Positions 15,010-24,090 of a stretch of DNA of 64,000 nt are shown here, in pieces. The notes beneath the pieces were generated by a model, which was given only the letters and a program-made list of their open reading frames with translations, ran no database searches and was not told the origin of the DNA. How positions within the stretch are numbered: position 1 is the stretch's first letter; every line of letters begins with the position of its first letter. Origin of the DNA: Actinomycetota bacterium. Its GTDB lineage: Bacteria; Actinomycetota; Actinomycetes; S36-B12. The position numbers were made by a program, and so were the translations under genes. The stretch is from positions 62,001 to 126,000 of the forward strand of contig JADKGE010000004.1 in NCBI GenBank assembly GCA_016717115.1, read 5' to 3'.

Positions 15010-16536
15010 ATGCACCCGGTCCTGGAAGTGCGCAACCTGGAGAAGGCCTTCGGCGGGGTGCCGGTCCTTCGCGACGTGAGCCTGAGCGTTCATGCGGGCG
15101 AGGTCGTGGCCCTCGCTGGGGAGAACGGCGCCGGGAAGTCCACTGTCATGAAGATCGTGACCGGTCAGGTGCAGCGCGATGCCGGCGAGGTCCTCGTCAA
15201 CGGCGAATCGGTCCCGCACATCGACACTCAGGTGGCCCGCGCGCTTGGCGTCGCGATCGTCCCCCAGGAACTCGCCCCCTATCCGGACCTGACGGTGTAC
15301 GAGAACCTTTTCGTCGGTCGCGAGATGCACACGCGTTTCGGCTTCCTCGACCGTCGAGGAATGCTCAACCAGGCGCGCCAGATGCTCGACGTGTTCGAGG
15401 TGGACATCGACCCGAGCACGCTCATGAACCGGTTGTCCGTCTCCGTCACCCAGCTCGTGGAGATCGCCAAGGCCACGACGTGGGGGGCAAAGGCGATCCT
15501 TCTCGACGAGCCGTCCTCGGCCATTCCGGATCGCGAGGTCGACCGCCTCTACGCCGTCGTGCGGAAGCTCCGGGCTCAGGGCGTGGCGATGATCTACACG
15601 ACCCACCGTCTGGCCGAGATCCAGCAGCTCGCCGATCGCGTTGTCGTCCTGCGCGACGGTCGGCTCGTGATGGACGAGGCGCTGGCGCAGGCGCCGGAGC
15701 ACGCCATCGTGCGAGCCATGATCGGGCGCGACCTGGATTCCCTGTTCCCCGACAAGGTCGAGCCTCGGCACGAGATCGGCCTGACGGTTCGCGATCTGCA
15801 GGTCGAGCGGGGCGGTCCCACCGTGAGCCTCGAGGTTCGGCGGGGAGAGATCCTCGGGCTGGGCGGCCTGGTCGGCGCGGGGCGCACCGAGATCGCCGAG
15901 GGCATCTTCGGCATCCGCGAGTCGCACGCAGGCGACATCCTCGTCGGCGACAACCCGGTACGTCGCAACTCGCCGAGTGCAGCGATTCGTGCGGGTGTCG
16001 CGCTCGTGCCTGAGGATCGCAAGGGAGCCGGTCTCGTCCTCCTGCAGTCCGTTCTCGACAACACCAGCCTTCCCCACATCTCGGAGTTCAGCACCCTCGG
16101 GTGGATCCATGGCCGAGAGCGCCGCGCAGCGGTGAAGCAGGCCAGCGAGTCCGTGTCCTTGCGCAGTCGAGGCATGGACCAGATCGTCGGCACCCTCTCT
16201 GGAGGAAACCAGCAGAAGGTCGTCATTGCCCGGTGGCTGACCGAGGAGGCCAATGTCCTGTTGCTCGATGAGCCGACCCGAGGGGTGGACGTCGGTGCTC
16301 GCGGCGAGATCTACGCGATCATCCACAACCTCGCCGCCACCGGCCTCGCCGTCCTGCTCATCAGCTCGGACATGCAGGAACTGATCGGCCTGAGCAACCG
16401 CGTCATGGTTGTTCGCGACTCCGCCGTCGTTGGAGAGCTCTCCACCGAGGACCTTCAGCACGAGGACGTCCAGGAACGGATCTTCCGCTTCGCCAGCGGG
16501 CTCGAGCAGAACGACGCCGATGGCACCGCAGCATGA
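15010..16536 (+). CDS. Sugar ABC transporter ATP-binding protein (RbsA-type, two ATPase domains)
   Basis: 508 residues with two nucleotide-binding domains, as in RbsA/XylG. The first has Walker A GENGAGKST (about 39) and a reduced signature region (SVTQLVEIAKA) with LLDEPSSAIPD as Walker B, where the usual catalytic T/S is unusual. The second lacks a canonical Walker A (GLVGAGRTE) but has the signature LSGGNQQKVVIARWL and Walker B VLLLDEPTRGVDVG. It powers uptake of a sugar or polyol through the adjoining permease. ATG 15010 is 10 bases after GGAGG. It is the first gene of the plus-strand transport operon. Confidence 0.92.
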   Translation: MHPVLEVRNLEKAFGGVPVLRDVSLSVHAGEVVALAGENGAGKSTVMKIVTGQVQRDAGEVLVNGESVPHIDTQVARALGVAIVPQELAPYPDLTVYENLFVGREMHTRFGFLDRRGMLNQARQMLDVFEVDIDPSTLMNRLSVSVTQLVEIAKATTWGAKAILLDEPSSAIPDREVDRLYAVVRKLRAQGVAMIYTTHRLAEIQQLADRVVVLRDGRLVMDEALAQAPEHAIVRAMIGRDLDSLFPDKVEPRHEIGLTVRDLQVERGGPTVSLEVRRGEILGLGGLVGAGRTEIAEGIFGIRESHAGDILVGDNPVRRNSPSAAIRAGVALVPEDRKGAGLVLLQSVLDNTSLPHISEFSTLGWIHGRERRAAVKQASESVSLRSRGMDQIVGTLSGGNQQKVVIARWLTEEANVLLLDEPTRGVDVGARGEIYAIIHNLAATGLAVLLISSDMQELIGLSNRVMVVRDSAVVGELSTEDLQHEDVQERIFRFASGLEQNDADGTAA

Positions 16537-16585
16537 GACACGCACGACGGATGCACCCGACCCCGAGAAACACCAGGAGCGGAAA

Positions 16586-17599
16586 TTGAGCTACCCGACT
16601 GAGACTCCGAGCGTCGAAGGCGTTCCCGCCCCTGAAGACAGCAAGGGCTGGAATCGCGAGCGCGTCATCAACCTGCTGATCAGGAACGCGATGGTCATCG
16701 TGCTCCTGATCGTGATGGTGTTCTTCGCCCTGAGGAACGATCGATTCCTATCGGTGGCGAACGCGCGCACGATCCTGATCGCCGCGGCGCCGTTCGCACT
16801 CGTGGCGCTTGGCCAGACCATCGTCATCCTCACGGGCGGGATCGACCTCTCCGTCGGATCGGTCATCGCCGTCAGTGCGATGTCGGGTGCCTGGATGGCA
16901 GTGAACTACCCGGACATGGTGTGGCTGGGCATCATCGTCGCCATCCTGGTCGGAACCTTCGTCGGACTCATCAACGGGCTGGTGATCAGCCGACTGAACG
17001 TGGCGCCCTTTGTGGCCACGCTGGGCACGCTTACGGCGGCGTCCGGTTTCGCCTACGTCATCGGCGGCGGTGCACCGATCAATGGTCTCCCCGAGTCGTT
17101 CGGAACGATCGCGAACACCCGAGTCCTCGGGCTCCAGCTGCCGGTCTTCTTCATGATCGCGGGATTCGTGATCCTCGGGATCGTCATGCGCTACACGGCA
17201 TGGGGCCTGAGGGTCTACTCCGTCGGTGGTAACCGAACGGCGGCCGAGGTGGCCGGCGTGAATGCCAAGAACATGCTCACGAGCGTGTACGTCCTCAGCG
17301 GGATGCTGGCGGGCATCTCGGGCATCGTGCTGGCGTCGCGCGTCATCAGCGGCCCGCCCAACCTGGGCAAGGGCTACGAACTCTTCGCGATCGCTGCCGT
17401 GGTCATCGGCGGAGCCAGTCTCATGGGCGGCCGCGGCACCGTGTGGGGGACGCTGGTCGGCCTCCTGCTGATCCAGACACTGAATAACGGCTTGGACATC
17501 CTCGTGGTGCCTGCGTACTGGCAGGCAGTCATCAGCGGTGTCCTCATTGTTGCGGCTGTGGCGGTCGACATGTGGGCGAGCCGCCGTAGTTCGAGCTGA
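16586..17599 (+). CDS. Sugar ABC transporter permease (RbsC-type)
   Basis: 337 residues and about nine or ten membrane helices, BPD_transp_2 family. Motifs: AAPFALVALGQTIVILTGGIDLSVGSV near residue 70-95 (in parts), PFVATLGTLTAASG, and the EAA-like loop GGNRTAAEVAGVNAKNMLTSVYVLSG; the C-terminus has GGASLMGGRGTVWGTLVGLL. The TTG at 16586 is preferred because AGGAG (16575-16579) sits six bases upstream; an in-frame ATG at 16520, overlapping the ATPase gene, gives 22 more residues. It forms the channel for the sugar or polyol bound by the protein encoded next. Confidence 0.9.
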   Translation: MSYPTETPSVEGVPAPEDSKGWNRERVINLLIRNAMVIVLLIVMVFFALRNDRFLSVANARTILIAAAPFALVALGQTIVILTGGIDLSVGSVIAVSAMSGAWMAVNYPDMVWLGIIVAILVGTFVGLINGLVISRLNVAPFVATLGTLTAASGFAYVIGGGAPINGLPESFGTIANTRVLGLQLPVFFMIAGFVILGIVMRYTAWGLRVYSVGGNRTAAEVAGVNAKNMLTSVYVLSGMLAGISGIVLASRVISGPPNLGKGYELFAIAAVVIGGASLMGGRGTVWGTLVGLLLIQTLNNGLDILVVPAYWQAVISGVLIVAAVAVDMWASRRSSS

Positions 17600-17611
17600 C
17601 GAGCCTCTTCT

Positions 17612-17632
17612 CGAGCGGCTTGGGACCGCTCG
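17612..17632 (+). other. Intercistronic hairpin before the binding-protein gene
   Basis: CGAGCGG/CCGCTCG (17612-17618 with 17626-17632) forms a perfect seven-base-pair stem with a seven-base loop between permease and binding-protein genes. Such hairpins often stabilise the downstream mRNA so that binding protein is made in excess over the membrane components. Confidence 0.45.
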
Positions 17633-17689
17633 GTGAGGGACTCGTCAGTGCACGCAGTTTCGCCCCACTCAAGAAAAAGAGGAGTACCA

Positions 17690-18835
17690 GTGATTCGAGT
17701 AGGAAAGCGCACGGGCGCCGTTGCTGCGTCCGCTGCTGTATTGCTCGGCCTTGCCGCCTGCAGTTCCAGCGGCACAGATAGTGCTGCCGGCTCTTCTGCA
17801 CCGGCCGCATCGGCAGCCGCATCCGCAGCCGCATCCGCATCCGCGATGGTGTCCGAAGCCGCATCCGCTGCAGCTTCGGCGGCATCGAACTGCCCCGAGA
17901 ACATCAAGGTCGGGGTGACCGTCTACGACATGTCCTCGTTCATCACGCAGGGACAGGAAGGCATGCAGGCCTTCGCTGACGCGAACAACATCGAACTGGT
18001 CTGGAACTCGGCGGGCGGCGACGTCTCGACGCAGGCCAACCAGGTGGAGCAGCTCGTGAACGCGGGTGTCAACGCGATCATCATCGTCCCTGTCCAGGCT
18101 GACTCGCTGGAGCCGCAGCTCCAGATGGCGAAGGACGCCAACATCCCCGTGCTGGCCGTGAACACCACGCTGGCCAAGGAGGACCTCATCACGTCTGCCG
18201 TCCTTCCGGATGATGTGGCCGCAGGTGCTCAGGAGATGCAGCAGATGGCCGACAAGCTGGGTGGCAAGGGCAACATCGTCATCCTGCAGGGCCCCCTGGG
18301 CTCGTCGCCCGAGCTCGATCGCACGGCCGGCATCGAGTCCGTCCTTGCGAACTACCCGGACATCAAGGTGCTTGCCAAGGACACGGCGAACTGGAAGCGC
18401 GACGAGGCCGTGAACAAGGTCAAGAACTGGATCTCCAGCTTCGGTGAGGAGTTGACCGGCATCGTGTCCGAGAACGACGACATGGCGCTCGGGGCCATCC
18501 AGGCCATGAAGGAGGCAGGCATCGCCCTGCCGGTCGTGGGCATCGACGGTATTCAGGACGGCCTCGCGGCTGTCAAGGCCGGAGACATGATCGGCTCGTC
18601 GCTGCAGCACGGCCGCGTCGAACTGGCCGCCGGCCTGGGCGTGGCGAAGAACATCATCTGTGGTGAGGCAGTCGAGAAGAACTACGTCTACACCATGCCA
18701 GCCATCACCCCGGAGAACGTCTCCCAGTACGAGAAGAACGTCGTGACGGAGAAGGACGCCTTCCTGGCCACCCTGCCGCAGCTCATCGCGCAGAACCTTG
18801 CGTCGGGCGACATCGCGAACGAGAAGCTGAACTAG
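17690..18835 (+). CDS. Sugar/polyol ABC transporter substrate-binding lipoprotein (RbsB-type)
   Basis: 381 residues. Signal peptide [24 protein letters not shown] ends in lipobox LAAC, so it is anchored to the membrane. Residues about 27-65 are a low-complexity Ala/Ser linker coded by GCC/GCA/TCC repeats. The Periplasmic_binding_4 domain starts at [15 protein letters not shown], with [20 protein letters not shown] near 125 and [20 protein letters not shown] near 260. This family includes the tetritol-binding proteins studied in Mycobacterium smegmatis as well as ribose, xylose and autoinducer-2 binders. The GTG at 17690 follows AGAGGAG. A strong terminator-like hairpin follows. Confidence 0.9.
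   Translation: MIRVGKRTGAVAASAAVLLGLAACSSSGTDSAAGSSAPAASAAASAAASASAMVSEAASAAASAASNCPENIKVGVTVYDMSSFITQGQEGMQAFADANNIELVWNSAGGDVSTQANQVEQLVNAGVNAIIIVPVQADSLEPQLQMAKDANIPVLAVNTTLAKEDLITSAVLPDDVAAGAQEMQQMADKLGGKGNIVILQGPLGSSPELDRTAGIESVLANYPDIKVLAKDTANWKRDEAVNKVKNWISSFGEELTGIVSENDDMALGAIQAMKEAGIALPVVGIDGIQDGLAAVKAGDMIGSSLQHGRVELAAGLGVAKNIICGEAVEKNYVYTMPAITPENVSQYEKNVVTEKDAFLATLPQLIAQNLASGDIANEKLN
17803..17886 (+). repeat. GCATCC/GCAGCC short tandem repeat coding an Ala/Ser linker
   Basis: Degenerate six-base units (GCATCC, GCAGCC, GCATCG) run through the lipoprotein linker of the binding protein. The unit is a multiple of three, so copy-number change would alter linker length without breaking the frame. 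Confidence 0.55.
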
Positions 18836-18853
18836 CTGCTCCTCGCACGTTCG

Positions 18854-18886
18854 GGCGGGGGTCGGCTCATCGGGCCGGCCCCCGCC
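18854..18886 (+). terminator. Terminator after the ABC transporter operon
   Basis: GGCGGGGGTCGGC (18854-18866) pairs with GCCGGCCCCCGCC (18874-18886), 13 pairs with one G-U, around a seven-base loop, 18 bases after the binding-protein stop. There is no U-tract, as is common in actinobacteria. Confidence 0.75.
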
Positions 18887-18977
18887 TGATTCACCACCGT
18901 GGTCCGCTGGTGCGCTCTCCGGGACCGTGGTTGCATACGGGCACGTCAGAATCTCTCTGGCTCGGAAAGGGTTCCGG

Positions 18978-19847
18978 ATGGCACAGGGTCAGGACGAACC
19001 GGCACCGGTGCAGTACGACGATGCTGTTGCCGAGGACGAGGCATCCGATCGCCGCCTTGGCCTACGCCAGGCGGAGCGGTTGGATGCCATCACGGAGCTG
19101 GTTCTGGGTGCAGGTTCGATGCGGATCGAGGACCTGACCCAGACGTTCGGCGTCAGCACCATGACGATCCACAGAGACCTGGACACCCTCGATGCGCAGG
19201 GCATCCTGCGGAAGTCACGAGGTGTGGTCACCGCCGTCGCGACCAGCCTGTTCGAGGCCAGCACGGAATACCGGGCACGGCAGGCTCGCGCCGAGAAGGA
19301 GGCGGTGTCGCGCGCGGCGTTCTCGCTCGTCGAGCCCGGCCAAGCGGTCATGCTCGACGACTCCACGACCGGCCTCCACCTTGCCGAGCTGATGATCCAA
19401 CGCCAGCCCCTGACCGTGATCACGAACTTCCAGCGGGTCATCAACATCCTCGTGGGGCACCCGGGTATCGCCCTCATCTCCAGCGGTGGCCTGTACTACC
19501 AGTGGTGCGAGGCGTTCATGGGAACGGTTGCCACGACGGGCATCGGCACGCTTCGAGCGGACATCGCGTTCATCTCGTCACCAGCCGTGACCGACGGCAT
19601 GTGCTTCCACCAGCACCACGACGCCGTCCTGATCAAGCGAGCCATGTTCGAGGCAGCGCGGAAGCGGGTCCTCTACATCGACCACTCCAAGTTCGAGAAG
19701 CGCGCCCTGCATGCCCACCACAAGGTCTCAGACTTCGACGTCGTCATCGTGGATTCGAACATCTCACCCGACGACCTGGGGCGGCTTCAGGACACAGGCG
19801 TCGAGGTGATGCTCGCCCCCGTATCGGCCTCGCGGCGCGATCGCTGA
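18978..19847 (+). CDS. DeoR/GlpR family transcriptional regulator
   Basis: 289 residues. The N-terminal DeoR helix-turn-helix spans about 35-90: RLDAITELVLGAGSMRIEDL followed by GVSTMTIHRDLDTLDAQGIL and RKSRGV. The C-terminal DeoRC sensor (about 110-275) carries the sugar-phosphate pocket motifs MLDDSTTGLHLAELM and DHSKFEKRALH. Such regulators usually repress sugar or polyol operons and release on binding a phosphorylated intermediate. It follows the transport operon and probably acts on the divergent region at 14780-15009, with erythrulose phosphate or a similar ketose phosphate as inducer. The start at ATG 18978 is preferred; an upstream in-frame GTG exists at 18927. Confidence 0.88.
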   Translation: MAQGQDEPAPVQYDDAVAEDEASDRRLGLRQAERLDAITELVLGAGSMRIEDLTQTFGVSTMTIHRDLDTLDAQGILRKSRGVVTAVATSLFEASTEYRARQARAEKEAVSRAAFSLVEPGQAVMLDDSTTGLHLAELMIQRQPLTVITNFQRVINILVGHPGIALISSGGLYYQWCEAFMGTVATTGIGTLRADIAFISSPAVTDGMCFHQHHDAVLIKRAMFEAARKRVLYIDHSKFEKRALHAHHKVSDFDVVIVDSNISPDDLGRLQDTGVEVMLAPVSASRRDR

Positions 19848-19894
19848 AGGTCCCGCCTCGAGTTGCACCGCCGGACGTGGGTGATAATCCCTCG

Positions 19895-21885
19895 GTGAGG
19901 TTGACGCGCAGGAACACGAGCCCAGTCGATGCCGCGTCGTGGCTGCTGGCGATCATCGTCCTGGCGGTGGCGATCCCGGCCAACGACAAGATCGGCAAGA
20001 ACGGCGTCTTCTTCGCTGCACACGGCGTCTCGCCACTGGCGTGGGTGGTGCTGCTGATCGTGGGCCTTGCCGTGGTGTGGGCCGTTCTGGCAGGCCTCCT
20101 GACGCTCATCCAGCGCAAGGCGAGCGCGCGGGCCTTCGATCTGACCGCGTCGATCCTCACGGCACTCGTCGCCCTGTTCTTCGTCGGCAATGCCCTCGCC
20201 CTCGCGGTGTTCAGCGGAGCACCCTGGGCCGCGATCGTGGTGGGCGCCGTGGTGGCGCTGGCGATCGTCCTGGCCGCGCGGCAGTTGCGGATGGGCAGCG
20301 TCCTTCTGGTGTTCGCGGGGATCGCGGCCGCGATCCCGATCGTGGGCTCGGTGCTGACCGGGAGCCAGGGAGAGGCGACCACGGCGTTCGCCTTCTCCGC
20401 GGAGTCGAGCAAGCCCAACGTCGTGTGGGTGATCTCGGATGAGCTGCAGTACCCGTTGGTGTTCGACCAGGAGGGCCGGGCGCGCGACGAGTTCCCCAAT
20501 CTGCAGGCCCTCCAGCAGACCTCGACGACGTACACCCACGCCTACACCGCGGCCAACTACACGGACACCGCCGTCCCGGCGATGCTGACAGGCATCGCCG
20601 ACGTGTCGGCACAGAGCCCTCAGCGCATGCAGCAGGTGCGCTCCAACATCGGGATCATCCCCGGCTTCTCGTCCGACTACCAGATCGTGACGGAGTCGCC
20701 GATCTACCGCTACGAGTGCGACGCGACCGAGTGCGCGAGCGTTGGCGCCGCGTCGGAGTCCAACCCCGTCGTCCGGTACTGGAACTTCGCGAAGGACTCC
20801 GCGGCCATCGCCGGTCGCACGGTGCTGGCCTCGCCGTTCAGCGACATCTTCCCCAGCCTCGATGGCAAGTGGCGCGACTACTGGGCATCGGGCGACGAGT
20901 TCGGGTCCGAATCGCAGGGGCGTCCGTCGACAAGGTCCTGAGCGGTATCAACGCCGCAACGGAATCAGCGCCCGGCACGCCGTTCTTCGCGTTCTGGCAC
21001 ACCATCCGCACGCACGCGCCGTGGAACATCGACCGCGAGGGCAAGACGATCTTCCCCTTCCGCGTGCCCATCGTCGATGGCGCACACATGTTCGGCAGCC
21101 AGGCCAACCAGACGTACTCGACCGAGGACTTGAAGTCGGTCGAGCGGCGCCTGTACGCGAACACGGCTGTGGAGTTCGACCGGGAGCTGGGGGCACTGGT
21201 CGCGTCGTTGAAGGCTGCCGGCACCTTCGACGACACGATGATCATCGTCACGGCCGATCACGGCGCCGCGCTGACCGACCGCTCCGATCGGCGCGTAGGT
21301 GACGATCTGGTGCAGCGCTGGAGCGAGGTTGCGCATGTACCGCTCGTCGTCAAGTCCGCCGGCCAGGCGTCCCCGGAGATCGTGGCCGCACCGCGCTCGA
21401 CGGGGCAGATCGCGCGGACGGTGACGGCGGCGACCGGCGCACAGGTGCCGGACGAACTTCCACTTGCCCCGGACCTGAGCGATGACCTGCCCAAGGGCCC
21501 CGTCTTCGGCACCATCGCCGACGGTCGGGCCACGCCCTACGTCTACCAGGGCGTTGCAGAGGTGGATCCGTGGACGCCGGAGAACCTCACACCCCCGGAC
21601 CCGGCCCATCCGTTCGCGATCGGGATCGACCTCGGCCTGCTCGGCAAGCCGGTCCCGTCCGGGTACACCGAGTTGGTGAACCCCAGCGTTCAGCTGCTCA
21701 ATGGCGACTCCGATCAGCAGGCGCTCGTCGTCACGGGGGCGTCCTGCCCGGACACGACGGCGCCGGCGTTGGTCACCAGCGGTGACGTTGTCACGGGCTC
21801 GCTGCTGTGGCAGAAGGACGCGACGCGGGGATGGGCGATCGCGCCGAAGGCCGAAGACTACGGATTCTGGTGCCCCGCGCCCTAG
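19895..21885 (+). pseudogene. Sulfatase/LTA-synthase-like membrane enzyme, single frameshift
   Basis: The gene is open in two frames that join near 20917-20920. The first part (to about 20920) has four membrane helices and then the sulfatase start SKPNVVWVISDELQYPL and a likely nucleophile region YTAANYTDTAVPAMLTG. The second part (from 20920) continues the same domain: TPFFAFWHTIRTHAPW, then IIVTADHGAAL, whose Asp-His bind metal. Adding one G to the run GGGG at 20917-20920 restores one reading frame of about 660 residues. The family includes phosphoglycerol transferases and alkaline-phosphatase-fold sulfatases that act outside the cell. Start is GTG 19895 or 19877. It could be a sequencing error, a recent mutation or a slippage site. 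Confidence 0.75.
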
Positions 21886-21965
21886 GGTCTCGTGGCTAGT
21901 GCCGTGTGGGAGAGGATGGACCGTGTCGGACGCCGGAGATCCTCAGCATGGAATCGGGTGATGTG

Positions 21966-22394
21966 ATGGCATCTCGAGTGATCCCCTGCCCGTCGTGCGG
22001 GAAGAAGAACCGCGTCCCGGCGGCAGCGGCCGGGCTGCCCGCGTGCGCATCCTGCGGGGCGGCACTGCCATGGATCGCCGACGCGAGTGATGCTGATCTA
22101 GCGGCCGCCCTGGACACGCGACAGCTGGTTCTTCTCGACCTGTGGGCCCCCTGGTGTGGGCCCTGCCGGATGGTGGCGCCGGTCCTGGAGCGGCTGGCCG
22201 CCAGATACGCGGGCCAGGTGAAGGTCGTGAAGGTGAACGTGGACGAGAACCCGTCGACGGCGACTCGGTTCAACGCGAGCAGCATCCCGCTCCTGCTGTT
22301 TCTGCGCGCCGGCGAGTCCGTGGACCGTGCGGTGGGAGCGCAGCCCGAGCACGTGCTGGCCGCCCAGATCGACAGGCTGCTTGCGGCGTCGTGA
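21966..22394 (+). CDS. TrxC-like thioredoxin (thioredoxin 2) with N-terminal zinc-ribbon
   Basis: 142 residues. Two CxxC pairs (IPCPSCGKKN near 7 and ACASCGAALPW near 27) form an N-terminal zinc-binding domain as in E. coli TrxC. A thioredoxin domain follows with active site APWCGPCRM near residue 62, and the cis-proline as SSIPLLLFLRAG. Cytoplasmic protein-disulfide reductant, usually linked to oxidative stress. ATG 21966 is chosen from several nearby starts since the zinc-ribbon begins just after it. It stands alone between two unrelated genes. Confidence 0.9.
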   Translation: MASRVIPCPSCGKKNRVPAAAAGLPACASCGAALPWIADASDADLAAALDTRQLVLLDLWAPWCGPCRMVAPVLERLAARYAGQVKVVKVNVDENPSTATRFNASSIPLLLFLRAGESVDRAVGAQPEHVLAAQIDRLLAAS

Positions 22395-22475
22395 CCACGT
22401 GCTGACCAGCGGTCCGTTTCACTTCCCGACGATCCTCGGCCGTGGATCGCGGGAGCAGGCGGGCGTTCTTCTTCC

Positions 22476-24041
22476 GTGAGCACTACCGTGCGGGACATGC
22501 CTGCACACGAACCGGCCCAGGGAGGTGCAACCGCCGTCGCGACCGGGCCACCGGGCTCGTCGGCGGTAGCCGCCGGGTCGCGAGCCGCCGTGGCAGCGGC
22601 AGTCGAGGTGCTCCGGTCGGGTGGGAACGCGGTGGACGCGGCGCTGGCCGCCGGGTTCGCTGCGGCGGTCTCCGAGCCCGCGCTGACGAGCCTCGGAGGG
22701 GGCGGTTTCCTCCTGCACGCCGCCGCCGGCGCCGCGCCGCAGGTCCTCGACTTCTTCTGCGATGTGCCGGGGCATGCGGCGAGGCGAGTGGAACCTCACG
22801 TCGAGACCGTCGTCGTCGATTTCGCGAGGGCTGGTCCGGCCGCGGCGGCCAGTCAGCAGGTGTTCCACGGTGGATGGGGCACCGTCGCCGTGCCGGGCTG
22901 CTTCACCGGCTACCTCGAGGCCCATCGGCTGTGGGGCCGCGTGCCACTGGCCGCGGTGGTCGCCCCCGCGACGCGAATGGCTCGCGAGGGCGTGACGCTC
23001 GAGCCGATCCAGCGGCGGTTCCTGCACCTCGTCGGCGACCTACTAGCCCTCACTCCGGACAGTCGGCACCTGTTCGCTCCCGCCCATGCGACCGGCCGCT
23101 ATGCGAACCCTGCTTACGCCGAGCTGCTGGCCGCTCTGGCGACGGGGCAGATCGCCGGGCCTCATGACGAGGCCTTCGCCGAGCACCTGCTGACCGGCGC
23201 GCGGGACGGCGGCGGCCTGCTCACCGAGTCGGACCTTGCGTCCTACACCGCGATCCTGCGCGAGCCGCTCGCGGTTTCTCACGGGGGTGCGGATGTCTGG
23301 ACGAATCCGCCGCCCTCCTTCGGCGGGGGGGTCGTGGCCGGGGCTCTTGCTCTGCTGCCTGTGGCGCACCGTCAAGGCAGCCCGCGTGGCTGGGCCACCG
23401 TCGTCGAGGCGCTCGCCGATGCGACCGAGCAGCGACGCGCCCCCGGGCAGGTGTCGACCGGCACCACTCACGTCTCGGTGATCGACGCCGACGGTTCCAC
23501 TGCCGCCATGACGACATCGAACGGATCGGGCTCCGGCACGCTCGTGCCCGGGTGGGGGGTGACCCTGAACAACATGCTGGGGGAGGAGGACCTCAATCCC
23601 GGCACCCTGGCGCCCGGTGCACGCATGGGCTCGGCCATGTCGCCGACCCTCGTCCAGTTGCCGGACGGGTCACGCGCCGTCCTTGGCACCGGCGGCAGCG
23701 AGCGAATCAGGTCCGCGCTGCTGTGTGTCCTCGTCAGGCTCATCGACGAGCACGCCGACCTGGCGGATGCCATCGGCGCTCCGCGCCTGCACGTCAGTCC
23801 CCCGGGACCGATCCACCTGGAGCCCGGGATCGCGACCGATCAGATCCCAGCACTGATCGCCCTCGCCGACGAACGGGGGTGGCCCGGCATCGAGGCCTGG
23901 CCGGCGGCGAACCTGTTCTTCGGGGGGGTTCACGCCGTCCGGCAGCTCGAGGACGGATCACTCGAGGCCGTGGGTGACCGGCGGCGGTCCGGATCCGTCG
24001 CGGTCGTTCTCCCGGACGGCGAGGCCCGCACGGGCGGCTAG
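22476..24041 (+). CDS. Gamma-glutamyltransferase family protein
   Basis: 521 residues. The large-subunit part has the N-terminal GGNAVDAALAAGFAAAVSEPALTSLGGGGF block in two parts (about 50-80). The autoprocessing nucleophile Thr is in STGTTHVSVIDADG, near residue 330, followed by the TTSNGSGSG block and GSAMSPTLV, and GTGGSERIRSAL as the oxyanion loop region. The enzyme hydrolyses or transfers gamma-glutamyl groups from glutathione-like or mycothiol-related compounds. No signal peptide is seen, so it may be cytoplasmic. It is somewhat shorter than the usual 560-600 residues. Start GTG 22476 or ATG 22497; neither has a good SD. Confidence 0.85.
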   Translation: MSTTVRDMPAHEPAQGGATAVATGPPGSSAVAAGSRAAVAAAVEVLRSGGNAVDAALAAGFAAAVSEPALTSLGGGGFLLHAAAGAAPQVLDFFCDVPGHAARRVEPHVETVVVDFARAGPAAAASQQVFHGGWGTVAVPGCFTGYLEAHRLWGRVPLAAVVAPATRMAREGVTLEPIQRRFLHLVGDLLALTPDSRHLFAPAHATGRYANPAYAELLAALATGQIAGPHDEAFAEHLLTGARDGGGLLTESDLASYTAILREPLAVSHGGADVWTNPPPSFGGGVVAGALALLPVAHRQGSPRGWATVVEALADATEQRRAPGQVSTGTTHVSVIDADGSTAAMTTSNGSGSGTLVPGWGVTLNNMLGEEDLNPGTLAPGARMGSAMSPTLVQLPDGSRAVLGTGGSERIRSALLCVLVRLIDEHADLADAIGAPRLHVSPPGPIHLEPGIATDQIPALIALADERGWPGIEAWPAANLFFGGVHAVRQLEDGSLEAVGDRRRSGSVAVVLPDGEARTGG

Positions 24042-24090
24042 AAGATGGCGCCCCGGCGATGACCGGCCGCGACGTCTCAGCGCACAGCGG

